Shown: positions 34,324 to 42,549, counted from the first letter of the stretch. The stretch is DNA of 55,802 nucleotides from Streptomyces albidochromogenes (GCF_005981925.1 NZ_VBVX01000005.1:1-55802); one strand, 5' to 3'. A program made the numbers and translations. The notes: generated by a model from the sequence alone, not told the origin.

Positions 34324-35352
34324 ATGCGGGTCGGAGTACTGACCGGGGGAGGCGACTGCCCCGGGCTCAACGCGGTCATCCGCGCGGTCGTCCGCAAGGG
34401 CGTCCAGGAGTACGGCTACGACTTCACAGGCTTCCGGGACGGGTGGCGAGGGCCGCTGGAGGGCGACACCGTACGCCTCGGCATCCCGTCGGTGCGCGGC
34501 ATCCTGCCGCGTGGCGGCACCATCCTCGGCTCCTCGCGCACCAACCCGCTCCAGGCGGAGGACGGGATCCGCCGGGTCAAGGAGAACCTGGCGAAGCACG
34601 AGGTCGACGCGCTCGTCGTGATAGGCGGCGAGGACACCCTGGGTGTGGCCGCCCGGCTGTCCGACGAGTACGGCGTCAAATGCGTCGGCGTACCCAAGAC
34701 CATCGACAACGACCTGTCCGCCACCGACTACACCTTCGGTTTCAACACCGCCGTCGGCATCGCGACCGAGGCGATCGACCGCCTCCACACCACCGCCGAG
34801 TCGCACATGCGCGTCCTCGTCGTCGAGGTCATGGGCCGGCACGCGGGCTGGATCGCCCTGCACTCGGGCCTGGCGGGCGGCGCGAACGTCATCCTCATCC
34901 CCGAGCAGCGCTTCGACGTCGAGCGGGTCTGCGGCTGGATCACCTCCCGCTTCAAGGCGTCGTACGCACCCATCGTCGTCGTCGCCGAGGGGGCGATGCC
35001 CCAGGACGGCGAGATGGTCCTCAAGGACGGGACCCTCGACTCGTTCGGGCACGTACGGCTCTCCGGGGTCGGCGAATGGCTGGCCAAGGAGATCGAGAAG
35101 CGGACCGGGAAGGAGGCCCGCACCACCGTCCTCGGGCATGTCCAGCGCGGCGGTACGCCCAGTGCCTTCGACCGGTGGCTGGCAACGAGGTTCGGCCTGC
35201 ACGCCATCGAGGCCGTGCACGACGGCGACTTCGGCACGATGGTCGCCCTGCGGGGGACGGACATCGTGCGGGTGCCGATGGCGGAGGCGACCGCGCGGCT
35301 GAAGACGGTCGACCCGGCCCTCTACGCCGAGGTCGGGGTCTTCTTCGGCTGA
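34324..35352 (+). CDS. pfkA: 6-phosphofructokinase (PfkA), PPi-type donor signature
   Basis: 342 residues, phosphofructokinase fold: LTGGGDCPGLNAVIR, GSSRTNP, TIDNDLSATDYTFGF (catalytic Asp), VEVMGRHAGWIAL (substrate binding) and LGHVQRGGTPSAFDR. At the donor-specificity sites it reads GGEDT (Asp104) and PKTIDND (Lys125, equal to E. coli 124). Asp plus Lys is the combination of PPi-dependent enzymes such as that of Amycolatopsis methanolica; ATP enzymes have Gly at 104. The enzyme may therefore use pyrophosphate, though donor choice needs assay. AAGGGA lies 5 nt upstream of the ATG. It is followed on the same strand by a D-2-hydroxyacid dehydrogenase. Confidence 0.93.
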   Translation: MRVGVLTGGGDCPGLNAVIRAVVRKGVQEYGYDFTGFRDGWRGPLEGDTVRLGIPSVRGILPRGGTILGSSRTNPLQAEDGIRRVKENLAKHEVDALVVIGGEDTLGVAARLSDEYGVKCVGVPKTIDNDLSATDYTFGFNTAVGIATEAIDRLHTTAESHMRVLVVEVMGRHAGWIALHSGLAGGANVILIPEQRFDVERVCGWITSRFKASYAPIVVVAEGAMPQDGEMVLKDGTLDSFGHVRLSGVGEWLAKEIEKRTGKEARTTVLGHVQRGGTPSAFDRWLATRFGLHAIEAVHDGDFGTMVALRGTDIVRVPMAEATARLKTVDPALYAEVGVFFG

Positions 35353-35428
35353 GCGGGGCGGGGGCACGGGCCGTATATTCGCGCTGTACGGCTCATGTCC
35401 CCGCATTCCCCACCGCATGGGAGAAGTC

Positions 35429-36448
35429 GTGGAAATCCTGGCGTTCGGCGTGCAGTCCGACGAGAAGCCGCTCCTGGAGAGCGCCTTCGCCGGTCACCAC
35501 GACATCCGCTGCCTCGACGTCTTCCTCACCGAGGACACCGCTCCCATCGCCGCGGGACACGAGATCATCAGCACCAGCGTCAACGCCGACCTCGGCGCGC
35601 GCGTCCTGCGCGCCCTGGCGGCCGGCGGGACGCGGATGATCGCCCAGCGCTCCACCGGCTTCAACAACATCGACCTCGACGTCGCCGGGCAGCTGGGCCT
35701 GACCGTCGCCCGGGTCTCGTACTACTCGCCGTACTCCGTCGCCGAGTTCGCCTGGACCCTCGCGATGGCCGTCAACCGCCGCGTCGTGCGCGCGGCGGGC
35801 CGCACCCGCGACTTCGACTTCCGGCTCGACGGCCTCCTCGGGCGCGACATGCGGGGGCGTACGGCCGGTGTCCTCGGCACCGGCAAGATCGGCGAGGCGT
35901 TCACCCGCATCGCCCACGGCTTCGGCATGAACCTGCTCGGCTGGGACGTCGTGCCCAATCACGCCTGCGTCGAACTCGGCATGAAGTACGTCGACAAGGA
36001 CCAGCTCCTCGCCGACTCCGACCTGGTCAGCCTGCACGTGCCGCTGATGCCCGCCACCCACCACCTCATCGGCGCCGACGAACTGCGGGCCATGCGGGAC
36101 GACGCGATCCTGGTGAACTCCAGCCGCGGCGGTCTCGTCGACACCGCGGCTCTCGTCCGTGAACTGCGGCAGGGCCGCTTCACCGGCGTGGGGCTGGACG
36201 TGTACGAGGCGGAGGCCGGGCTGTTCTTCCTCGACAAGTCCCTGGAGGTGGTCGACGACGACACCCTGGCCCGCCTCATGACCTTCCCGAACGTGCTGGT
36301 CACCTCGCACCAGGCGTACTACACCGTCGACGCCGTCCGTCAGATCGTCGAAGCGACGGTGGGCAACGTCCTCGACTACACGGCGGGCCGCCGCGGCGCG
36401 AACGTGCTGGTCCCCGCCGGGGCCGAAGCACAGTCCAGTGCCAGCTGA
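35429..36448 (+). CDS. D-2-hydroxyacid dehydrogenase (D-lactate dehydrogenase-like)
   Basis: 339 residues from GTG 35429 (GGGAGA 6 nt upstream; an in-frame ATG at 35417 overlaps that site). The NAD-binding loop is GVLGTGKIGEAF. QRSTGFNNIDLD, SLHVPLMPATHHLI and NSSRGGLVDTAAL (catalytic Arg) are typical, followed by GLDVYEAEAGLFF (Glu) and SHQAYYT. The FFLDKS and HQAYYT forms match LdhA-like fermentative D-lactate dehydrogenases, where His pairs with the active site. Its 3' end overlaps trpEG antisense by 73 bp. Confidence 0.9.
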   Translation: MEILAFGVQSDEKPLLESAFAGHHDIRCLDVFLTEDTAPIAAGHEIISTSVNADLGARVLRALAAGGTRMIAQRSTGFNNIDLDVAGQLGLTVARVSYYSPYSVAEFAWTLAMAVNRRVVRAAGRTRDFDFRLDGLLGRDMRGRTAGVLGTGKIGEAFTRIAHGFGMNLLGWDVVPNHACVELGMKYVDKDQLLADSDLVSLHVPLMPATHHLIGADELRAMRDDAILVNSSRGGLVDTAALVRELRQGRFTGVGLDVYEAEAGLFFLDKSLEVVDDDTLARLMTFPNVLVTSHQAYYTVDAVRQIVEATVGNVLDYTAGRRGANVLVPAGAEAQSSAS

Positions 36449-38298
36449 CCCAGCAGTCCGGTGACGATCGCCGTGCCGCGCAGCGTCAGGACCGACTCCG
36501 GGTGGAACTGCACGCCCGCGAAGCCCGGCCCGCGCAGGGCGTGCACCTCGCCGGTGCCCGGGTCGCGGCTGACCTCGACGCCGTGCGCGGCCAGCTCGGC
36601 CGCCTCCTCGTCGCCGCAGCGGGCGACGAAGCTGTTGTAGAACCCGACGGTCTCCGGGCGTCCGAAGAGGTCGATACGGGTCTGGGCCCCCTGGTACGGC
36701 ACCCGCTTGCGCACGGTGTCCAGCCCGAGTTCGGCCGCCAGCAGCTCATGGCCGAGGCAGACGCCGAGCAGCCCGTACCGGTGCTCGCGCACCAGGTCGG
36801 CGGCGAGCGCGCGCAGGAACCGCATCTTGGCGTCGCCCGCGTCGCGCGGGTCGCCGGGCCCGGGGCCGAGCACCACGGGGCCCTCGTGCGCGAGCGCGGC
36901 CGCCCGCAGGCCCGGTTCGTCGTACCGCCGCACGCTCACGTCGAGCCCCGACGAGCGCAGCAGGTGCGCGAGCATCGCGGTGAACGTGTCCTCCGCGTCG
37001 ATCACCAGCGCGTGCCCGGTCAGCGCCGCCGACCGCTCCCGCATCCGCAGCCAGAACGGCGCCAGGTGCGCCCGCCGGGAGTCCAGCGCCTCCCGTACGC
37101 GCGGGTCGTCCGCCAGCTTCGGCCGTACGGCCTCGCCGGCCGGCCTGCCGGGCCGCACGCCCAGCGCCGCGAGCACCCCCGCCGCCTTGGCGTGCGTCTC
37201 GGCGACCTCGCTGTTCGGGTCCGAGTCGCGCACGAGCGTCGCGCCGACCGGCACCCGCAGCCGGCCGTCGGACGCGATGTCGGCGCTGCGGATGAGGATG
37301 GGCGAGTCCAGGGTCTGCGCGCCGCCGGTGTCGCGGCCGATGAGGGCCAGCGCGCCCGCGTAGTAGCCCCGGCCGCCGGGCTCGTACCGCTCGATGACGC
37401 GGCAGGCGTTCTGCACCGGCGAGCCGGTGACGGTCGCCGCGAACATCGTCTCCTTCAGCACCTCGCGCACGTCGAGCGAGGAGCGGCCGCGCAACTCGTA
37501 CTCGGTGTGCGCCAGGTGGGACATCTCCTTGAGCCGCGGCCCGACCACGACGCCGCCCATGTCGCCCACCGTGCACATCATCTTGAGCTCCTCGTCGACG
37601 ACCATCGACAGCTCGGCGCGCTCCTTGCCGTCGTCGAGGAAGTCCAGGAGGCCCTCGGCGCTCGGCCCGTCCGCGGGGTAGCGGTACGTGCCGCTGATGG
37701 GGTTCATCACGACCGTCCCGCCGCTCATCCGCACATGCACCTCGGGGCTCGCGCCGACCAGCGTGCGCTCCCCGGTGTGCACGACGAAGGTCCAGTACGC
37801 GCCCCGCTCCGCCGTGAGCAGCCGCCGGAAGAGCGCCAGCGCGTCGGCGCGGGAGAAGCCCGGGATGCGGCCCTCGAAGGTGCGGCGGATGACGAAGTTG
37901 GCGCCCTCGCCGCGCCCGATCTCGTCGTCGACGACCCGCCGCACGATCCCGGCGTACTCCTCGTCCGCGAGGTCGAAGGCGCCGTCCTCGACGCGCACGT
38001 CGTGCGCCGGAAGCCGCGCGAGCGTCTCGTCGAGCGGCAGCGCGTACGCCTCCCGCGCGACCAGGACGCTCAGAGGCGTCCCGTCGTCGCGCACGTCGAA
38101 CCCGCGCTCCCTGATCTGGCGGAAGGGGACCATGGCGAGCACCGGCAGGCCGTCGCCGCCGGCCGGGATGTCGGCGAGGCGCGCCGCCTCGTGCACGTCG
38201 CCGACCAGCAGCTCGACGGTGTCGTGGTCGTGGCCGGGCGTGCGCCTGCGCAGCAGCGCGAAGGGGCGGGTGTCGTCGAGGAGGGTGCTGATGAGCAT
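36376..38298 (-). CDS. trpEG: fused anthranilate synthase (TrpE-TrpG)
   Basis: 640 residues joining chorismate-binding TrpE (about 1-430) to the glutamine amidotransferase TrpG (about 440-630). The TrpE part has NPISGTYRYP, ELSMVVDEELKMM and VTGSPVQNACRVIERYE. The TrpG part has LGPGPGDPRDAG, LLGVCLGHELLA (nucleophile Cys) and GVQFHPESVL (catalytic His). The ATG at 38298 has GGAAGGAAC upstream. The fused form also occurs in secondary metabolism, but the trpL leader and attenuator upstream indicate tryptophan biosynthesis. It works with TrpD (10560-11624). Confidence 0.94.
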   Translation of the reverse strand: MLISTLLDDTRPFALLRRRTPGHDHDTVELLVGDVHEAARLADIPAGGDGLPVLAMVPFRQIRERGFDVRDDGTPLSVLVAREAYALPLDETLARLPAHDVRVEDGAFDLADEEYAGIVRRVVDDEIGRGEGANFVIRRTFEGRIPGFSRADALALFRRLLTAERGAYWTFVVHTGERTLVGASPEVHVRMSGGTVVMNPISGTYRYPADGPSAEGLLDFLDDGKERAELSMVVDEELKMMCTVGDMGGVVVGPRLKEMSHLAHTEYELRGRSSLDVREVLKETMFAATVTGSPVQNACRVIERYEPGGRGYYAGALALIGRDTGGAQTLDSPILIRSADIASDGRLRVPVGATLVRDSDPNSEVAETHAKAAGVLAALGVRPGRPAGEAVRPKLADDPRVREALDSRRAHLAPFWLRMRERSAALTGHALVIDAEDTFTAMLAHLLRSSGLDVSVRRYDEPGLRAAALAHEGPVVLGPGPGDPRDAGDAKMRFLRALAADLVREHRYGLLGVCLGHELLAAELGLDTVRKRVPYQGAQTRIDLFGRPETVGFYNSFVARCGDEEAAELAAHGVEVSRDPGTGEVHALRGPGFAGVQFHPESVLTLRGTAIVTGLLGQLALDCASAPAGTSTFAPRRPAV

Positions 38299-38363
38299 GA
38301 CTGGTGTTCCTTCCGGGGGTCCGGTCGATCCGGGTGGAGAGGAACAGCCCCTGGGAAACACCA

Positions 38364-38386
38364 AAGGCCGCCCCTCGGGCGGCCTT
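38364..38386 (-). terminator. trp attenuator hairpin
   Basis: AAGGCCGCC (38378-38386 read on the minus strand) pairs perfectly with GGCGGCCTT (38364-38372) around a 5-nt loop, then TGGTGTTTCC. It lies 25 nt after the leader-peptide stop and 66 nt before trpEG, as expected of a transcription attenuator. Confidence 0.85.
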
Positions 38387-38410
38387 CGCGTCGTGGTCTG
38401 CGCGCGATTG

Positions 38411-38467
38411 TCAGTGGGCCGCCGGATGAGCGGTCCACCACCAGGTCTGAGTCGTCTGCGCGAACAT
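38411..38467 (-). CDS. trpL: trp leader peptide (TrpL)
   Basis: An 18-codon frame on the minus strand reading MFAQTTQTWWWTAHPAAH. Three consecutive UGG codons sit at residues 9-11, in a genome where Trp is rare. It is upstream of the attenuator hairpin and the trpEG gene, so ribosome stalling at the Trp codons should sense charged tRNA-Trp. It matches the known streptomycete trpE leader design. It is far too short to be a chance call given the Trp triplet. Confidence 0.93.
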   Translation of the reverse strand: MFAQTTQTWWWTAHPAAH

Positions 38468-38537
38468 GCTCCGCACCCTAGCGGACGCGGACGCCGGCGT
38501 CATGCGTGTCCCGCCACCCGGTCGCCGGCGGGCCGGA

Positions 38538-39122
38538 TCAAGGACGCGTCAGCGCGTCGAGGGCCGCTTCGAGGTACCGCCGCAGCTCGTCCCCCTCGGG
38601 CAGCACCGAGGGGGCGGCGTGCCCGAGCTGGCTGTGCCCCAGGTACACGCTGTACGCGAGCAGGCCCCGGCGGCGCGCCTCCTGCTCCGGGAAGCCGAGA
38701 TCGGCGAAGAGCCGGGTCACGTAGTCGACCCGGCGCTCGGTCACGCGCCGCAGCGCGGCGGCGACCTGCGGGTGCGAGGCGGTGGCCAGCAGGGAGACCT
38801 CCAGCGGGTCGTCGATCGCCGACACGGTGGCCTCGATGAAGAGGCGGCGGATACGGGCGGCCGGTCCGGGCTCGCTGTCGATCTCGGTGATGGCCGCCTC
38901 GGTGGCGGTGTCGGCCCAGCGGGCGAGCGCGGCCTCGATCAGCGCCTCCCGGTTGGCGAAGTGCCAGTAGAAGCTGCCCTTGGTGGTGCCGAGGCGCGTG
39001 GCGAGCGGCTCCACCGCGACGGCGGCGAGGCCGCCTTCGGCGATGGCGGCGAGTGCCGCGTCCGCCCAGTCCAGCGCGCTGAGCCGGGCCTTCTTCTGCT
39101 GCTTGTCCCGCTGTTGTGCCAT
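38538..39122 (-). CDS. TetR-family transcriptional repressor
   Basis: 194 residues. The N-terminal helix-turn-helix reads LDWADAALAAIAEGGLAAVAVEPLATRLGTTKGSFYWHFANREALIEAAL, the classic TetR signature. The C-terminal ligand domain has a conserved-looking helix pair (RRLFIEATVSAIDDPLEVSLLATA). The ATG is at 39122. Two palindromes lie in the 51-bp gap to the divergent gene, so it very probably represses itself and that gene. The effector is unknown. Confidence 0.92.
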   Translation of the reverse strand: MAQQRDKQQKKARLSALDWADAALAAIAEGGLAAVAVEPLATRLGTTKGSFYWHFANREALIEAALARWADTATEAAITEIDSEPGPAARIRRLFIEATVSAIDDPLEVSLLATASHPQVAAALRRVTERRVDYVTRLFADLGFPEQEARRRGLLAYSVYLGHSQLGHAAPSVLPEGDELRRYLEAALDALTRP

Positions 39123-39124
39123 GA

Positions 39125-39142
39125 CCGTACGGTACCGTATGG
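39125..39142. promoter_or_regulatory. TetR operator 1 (CCGTACGGTACCGTATGG)
   Basis: An 18-bp near-perfect palindrome with 8-bp arms, two mismatched positions. It starts 3 bp from the tetR start codon and shares the CCGTATGG arm type with operator 2. Binding would block tetR transcription or translation initiation. Confidence 0.75.
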
Positions 39143-39146
39143 TTGA

Positions 39147-39164
39147 CCATACGCCAGCGTATGG
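39147..39164. promoter_or_regulatory. TetR operator 2 (CCATACGCCAGCGTATGG)
   Basis: A perfect palindrome with 8-bp arms CCATACGC/GCGTATGG and a 2-nt spacer. Its last bases merge with the GGAGG ribosome site of the divergent gene (ATG 39174), leaving very little room for an untranslated leader there. Centre-to-centre spacing from operator 1 is 22 bp, about two helical turns. Confidence 0.8.
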
Positions 39165-39173
39165 AGGTTCGTC

Positions 39174-40103
39174 ATGAGCGAGATCCGCGATGTCCACGAG
39201 CGCGTCGTCCAGGCCCCCGCAGAGGTGGTCGGGTCGCTGCTCGACCGCCTCTCCGCGACGGACGACCCGATCTTCCCCACGCCGGCCTGGGAGCCCATGT
39301 CCTTCGACGGCCCGCTCGCCGTGGGGGCCTCCGGTGGTCACGGGCCGGTCCGCTACAGCGTCGCGGCGTACGAACCGGGCCGCCGTGTCCGCTTCGCCTT
39401 CGCGCCGCCCGACAACGGGTTCCACGAGATGACGGTGGAGCCGCTCGGGCCCGGACGCTGCGTCGTACGGCACGTCCTGGAGCAGGACCCGCGGGGCGCC
39501 CGGCTCCTGCTGTGGCGGGCGGTCGTCAAAGCGGTCCACGGCACGGTGGTCGAGGAGGTCTTCGACAACATCGAGCGGGTCGCGGCCGGCGCGGTGGAGA
39601 GCCCCGTGCGCTGGTCGCCGTGGGTGCGGCTGCTGCACCGGCTGAACTGGGGCAGAGCGGCCGCCGTGGACATCCCCGAGAGGGCCGCGCTGATCCGTAC
39701 CGCCCTCGACCGCCCGGCCTACCGGGACGCCTACCGGATGGAACTCCTGCCCGGGATGCCGCGCGATCCGGACGGCTGGACGGGCATCCTGCGGGACGCC
39801 TTCCCGGTCGTGGCGCGCGAGGGCGGCGAACTGCTGATGAACGTCGACACGGCGGGCGTCACGGCGCGGGCGTCCATCCTGATCGACGACCGGTATGTGA
39901 CGCTCAGCACGGTGGCCAGGGCCGACACCACGCGCGGGCGCCTCTACTGGGGCGTCGTACGCAGGGTGCATCCCTTCATGGCCCGCCTCATGCTGCGCCG
40001 CACCCACCGCGGTCTGGCCCTCGCCGCGCCGAGCGCGGGGGAGCGGGCCCTGGCGAAGACGGGCGTCTCATCTGGTGGGCCAGAGAATGGACTGGCGGGC
40101 TGA
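39174..40103 (+). CDS. SRPBCC/DUF2867-type protein repressed by the adjacent TetR
   Basis: 309 residues. The N-terminal half carries RDVHERVVQAPAEVVGSLL and a beta-rich SRPBCC-like pattern through VVRHVLEQDPRG. The C-terminal half (DAYRMELLPGMPRDPDGW.., FPVVAREGGELLMNVDTAGV.., RLYWGVVRRVHPFMARLMLRRT) fits DUF2867, whose proteins end with a VHPFMA-type helix. GGAGG precedes the ATG. A lipid, quinone or drug-like ligand is possible but not shown. It ends 18 bp before aroH. Confidence 0.8.
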   Translation: MSEIRDVHERVVQAPAEVVGSLLDRLSATDDPIFPTPAWEPMSFDGPLAVGASGGHGPVRYSVAAYEPGRRVRFAFAPPDNGFHEMTVEPLGPGRCVVRHVLEQDPRGARLLLWRAVVKAVHGTVVEEVFDNIERVAAGAVESPVRWSPWVRLLHRLNWGRAAAVDIPERAALIRTALDRPAYRDAYRMELLPGMPRDPDGWTGILRDAFPVVAREGGELLMNVDTAGVTARASILIDDRYVTLSTVARADTTRGRLYWGVVRRVHPFMARLMLRRTHRGLALAAPSAGERALAKTGVSSGGPENGLAG

Positions 40104-40121
40104 CCCCGTAATGTTGTCAGG

Positions 40122-41474
40122 GTGACCGTGAACGCTAAGACCACCCCTGAGGGTGGCAACACCTGGCGAGACCTTCCCGCGGCGCAGCAGCCCGAGTACC
40201 CCGATGCCGAGGCTCTGCGCGATGTGATCGCGGACCTCGAGTCGTATCCGCCGCTCGTCTTCGCGGGCGAGTGCGATCAGCTGCGCGCCCGACTGGGAGC
40301 CGTCGCCAAGGGCGAGGCGTTCCTGTTGCAGGGCGGCGACTGCGCCGAGGCCTTCGACGCCGTATCCGCCGACCACATCCGAAACAAGCTCAAGACCCTT
40401 CTCCAGATGGGCGCGGTACTGACGTACGCCGCCTCCGTGCCCGTCGTCAAGGTGGGCCGGATCGCCGGCCAGTACTCCAAGCCCCGCTCCAAGTCGACCG
40501 AGACCCGCGACGGCGTCACCCTGCCGACCTACCGCGGCGACTCCGTCAACGGCTTCGAGTTCACCGAGAAGGCCCGGATCCCGGACCCCGAGCGGCTGAA
40601 GCGGATGTACCACGCGTCCGCCTCGACGCTGAACCTCGTGCGCGCCTTCACCACCGGCGGTTACGCGGACCTGCGCCAGGTACACGCCTGGAACCAGGAC
40701 TTCGTGAAGTCGTCGCCCTCCGGGCAGCGTTACGAGCAGCTCGCCCGTGAGATCGACAACGCGCTGAACTTCATGAAGGCGGCCGGGACCGACCCCGCGG
40801 AGTTCCGCACGGTCGAGTTCTACGCCTCGCACGAAGCGCTGCTCATGGATTACGAGAGCGCCCTGACCCGGGTCGACTCGCGTACGGGCCACCTGTACGA
40901 CGTATCGGGCCACATGCTGTGGATCGGTGAGCGCACCCGCCAGCTCGACGGCGCGCACATCGAGTTCGCGTCGAAGATCCGCAACCCGATCGGCGTGAAG
41001 CTCGGCCCGACGACCACGGTCGACGAGGCGCTGAGCTACGTCGACAAGCTCGACCCGGACCGCGAGCCCGGCCGGCTGACCTTCGTCGTCCGCATGGGCG
41101 CCGACAAGGTCCGCGACAAGCTCCCCGAGCTGGTCGAGAAGGTCACCGCCTCCGGCGCGGCCGTGGCGTGGGTGACCGACCCGATGCACGGCAACACCTA
41201 CGAGGCGGCCTCCGGCCACAAGACGCGCCGCTTCGACGACGTGCTCGACGAGGTCAAGGGCTTCTTCGAGGTGCACAAGGACCTGGGCACGCACCCGGGC
41301 GGCATCCACGTCGAGCTGACCGGCGACGACGTCACGGAGTGCGTGGGCGGCGGCGACGAGATCTTCGTCGACGACCTGCACCAGCGCTACGAGACGGCCT
41401 GCGACCCGCGGCTCAACCGCAGCCAGTCGCTGGACCTGGCGTTCCTGGTCGCCGAGATGTACCGCGACCAGTAG
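40122..41474 (+). CDS. aroH: class II 3-deoxy-7-phosphoheptulonate (DAHP) synthase
   Basis: Condenses PEP with erythrose-4-phosphate, the first step of the shikimate pathway. 450 residues of the plant-like class II type: NTWRDLPAAQQPEYPD, LLQGGDCAEAF (metal Cys), KVGRIAGQYSKPRS (PEP/E4P phosphate), TDPMHGNTYEA (metal His) and ETACDPRLNRSQ (Asp). Start GTG 40122; TAATGT at 40109-40114 is a fair -10 only 7 nt before it, so the message may be leaderless. It supplies TrpEG and TrpD with chorismate precursors. A 15-bp stem terminator follows. Confidence 0.96.
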   Translation: MTVNAKTTPEGGNTWRDLPAAQQPEYPDAEALRDVIADLESYPPLVFAGECDQLRARLGAVAKGEAFLLQGGDCAEAFDAVSADHIRNKLKTLLQMGAVLTYAASVPVVKVGRIAGQYSKPRSKSTETRDGVTLPTYRGDSVNGFEFTEKARIPDPERLKRMYHASASTLNLVRAFTTGGYADLRQVHAWNQDFVKSSPSGQRYEQLAREIDNALNFMKAAGTDPAEFRTVEFYASHEALLMDYESALTRVDSRTGHLYDVSGHMLWIGERTRQLDGAHIEFASKIRNPIGVKLGPTTTVDEALSYVDKLDPDREPGRLTFVVRMGADKVRDKLPELVEKVTASGAAVAWVTDPMHGNTYEAASGHKTRRFDDVLDEVKGFFEVHKDLGTHPGGIHVELTGDDVTECVGGGDEIFVDDLHQRYETACDPRLNRSQSLDLAFLVAEMYRDQ

Positions 41475-41503
41475 GCGTCGGAGCCGAGCGGCGGCAGTAC
41501 GGA

Positions 41504-41545
41504 TGTGGGGCGCGGATCGAATGTGATCCGCGCCCCACAGTCGTA
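41504..41545 (+). terminator. terminator after aroH
   Basis: A perfect 15-bp stem TGTGGGGCGCGGATC/GATCCGCGCCCCACA (41504-41518 with 41525-41539), 6-nt loop, then GTCGTA. It starts 29 nt after the aroH stop. Confidence 0.87.
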
Positions 41546-41581
41546 TCGGGCCCAGGGCTTTTGCGTGCGGGGGACGGCGGG

Positions 41582-41600
41582 TAAGGTTAGGTTGACCTTA
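41582..41600. promoter_or_regulatory. iron box (DmdR/IdeR-type operator) upstream of bfd
   Basis: TAAGGTTAGGTTGACCTTA matches the 19-bp DtxR-family iron box TTAGGTTAGSCTAACCTAA at 15 positions. It lies 43 bp upstream of the bfd start, in promoter position. This predicts repression of bfd when iron is plentiful. Confidence 0.8.
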
Positions 41601-41642
41601 CCGATTAGTCGTCCCCCTCGCCCAGGTCAGGAGGTGTGCCGC

Positions 41643-41888
41643 GTGTTCGTCTGTTCCTGCTTCGGCGTAACGGATCAGCAGATCAAGGAGCACGCTGCCG
41701 CCGGTGCCTGCACACCGCGCCAGATCGCCTCGGTCAGCAAGGCGGGGACGGACTGCGGCTCCTGCGTCCGCACGATCCAGGGGCTGCTCGGCCGCGGGGC
41801 GTGCCCCCGGCGCACCCTGATCGAGAGCGGCGGGACGGCGCTCGCCGAGACCGCCCTCGTCGACGCGCCCCTTTCCGAAGCGGCCTGA
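41643..41888 (+). CDS. bfd: bacterioferritin-associated ferredoxin (Bfd)
   Basis: 81 residues. The [2Fe-2S] ligands are CSC near the N-terminus and CGSC about 30 residues later, the Bfd C-x-C/C-x2-C arrangement, with FGVTDQQIKEHAAAGA between. The start is GTG 41643 with AGGAGGTG 8 nt upstream. Bfd reduces the ferric core of bacterioferritin to release iron; bfr is convergent immediately downstream. The iron box upstream fits expression in iron shortage. Confidence 0.93.
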   Translation: MFVCSCFGVTDQQIKEHAAAGACTPRQIASVSKAGTDCGSCVRTIQGLLGRGACPRRTLIESGGTALAETALVDAPLSEAA

Positions 41889-41913
41889 CGGCGCGCCGCC
41901 GGGCCGGGCCGGC

Positions 41914-42393
41914 TCAGCTCTCCGGCTGCTCGATCAGCTGCGCGATGTAGAGCGCCTCACCGAGCTTCTCGACCAGTTCGAGCTGGGTGTCGAGATAGTC
42001 GATGTGGTGCTCCTCGTCCTTGAGGATGTCCTCGAAGATGTTCGCCGAGGTGATGTCGCCCTTGGCCCGCATGACCTCGATGCCCCGCTTGAGGCGGTCG
42101 ATCGCCTCGACCTCGACCTGCCGGTCGGCCTTGAACATCTCGGTGACGGTCTGCCCCACCCGCACATGGAAGAGCCGCTGGTAGTTCGGCAGGCCGTCCA
42201 GGAACAGAATCCGGTCGGTCAGTGTCTCCGCGTGCCTCATCTCGTCGAAGGACTCGGCCCGGGTGTACTTCGCGAGCTTCGTCCAGCCGAAGTTGTCCTG
42301 CATTTTGGCGTGCAGGAAGTACTGGTTGATGGCAGTCAGCTCGGCGGTCAGCTGCTCGTTGAGGAATTCAAGGACCTCGGGGTCGCCCTGCAT
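41914..42393 (-). CDS. bfr: bacterioferritin (Bfr)
   Basis: Iron-storage 24-mer subunit, 159 residues. Ferroxidase ligands are in LTAELTAINQYF, ESFDEMRHAE and DEEHHIDYL. The Met of FDEMRH is the heme axial ligand that separates Bfr from ferritin. The ATG at 42393 is set by GGAAGGAGCC upstream. It converges on bfd with 25 bp between stops. No clear iron box is seen upstream, so it may be regulated differently from bfd. Confidence 0.96.
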   Translation of the reverse strand: MQGDPEVLEFLNEQLTAELTAINQYFLHAKMQDNFGWTKLAKYTRAESFDEMRHAETLTDRILFLDGLPNYQRLFHVRVGQTVTEMFKADRQVEVEAIDRLKRGIEVMRAKGDITSANIFEDILKDEEHHIDYLDTQLELVEKLGEALYIAQLIEQPES

Positions 42394-42549
42394 CGCAGAG
42401 GCTCCTTCCAGGCGTAGTACTGGGCAGGTTTCGCGCATCCTCGCATCGAGGATCAAGGGGCGTCCAGTAAGTGCAGGCTTATCAGGAGTTGCCCCGAATA
42501 GGGTCAGACCTGGTCATGACCACCCTTCGCCGTCTGTCACCATGGACTC

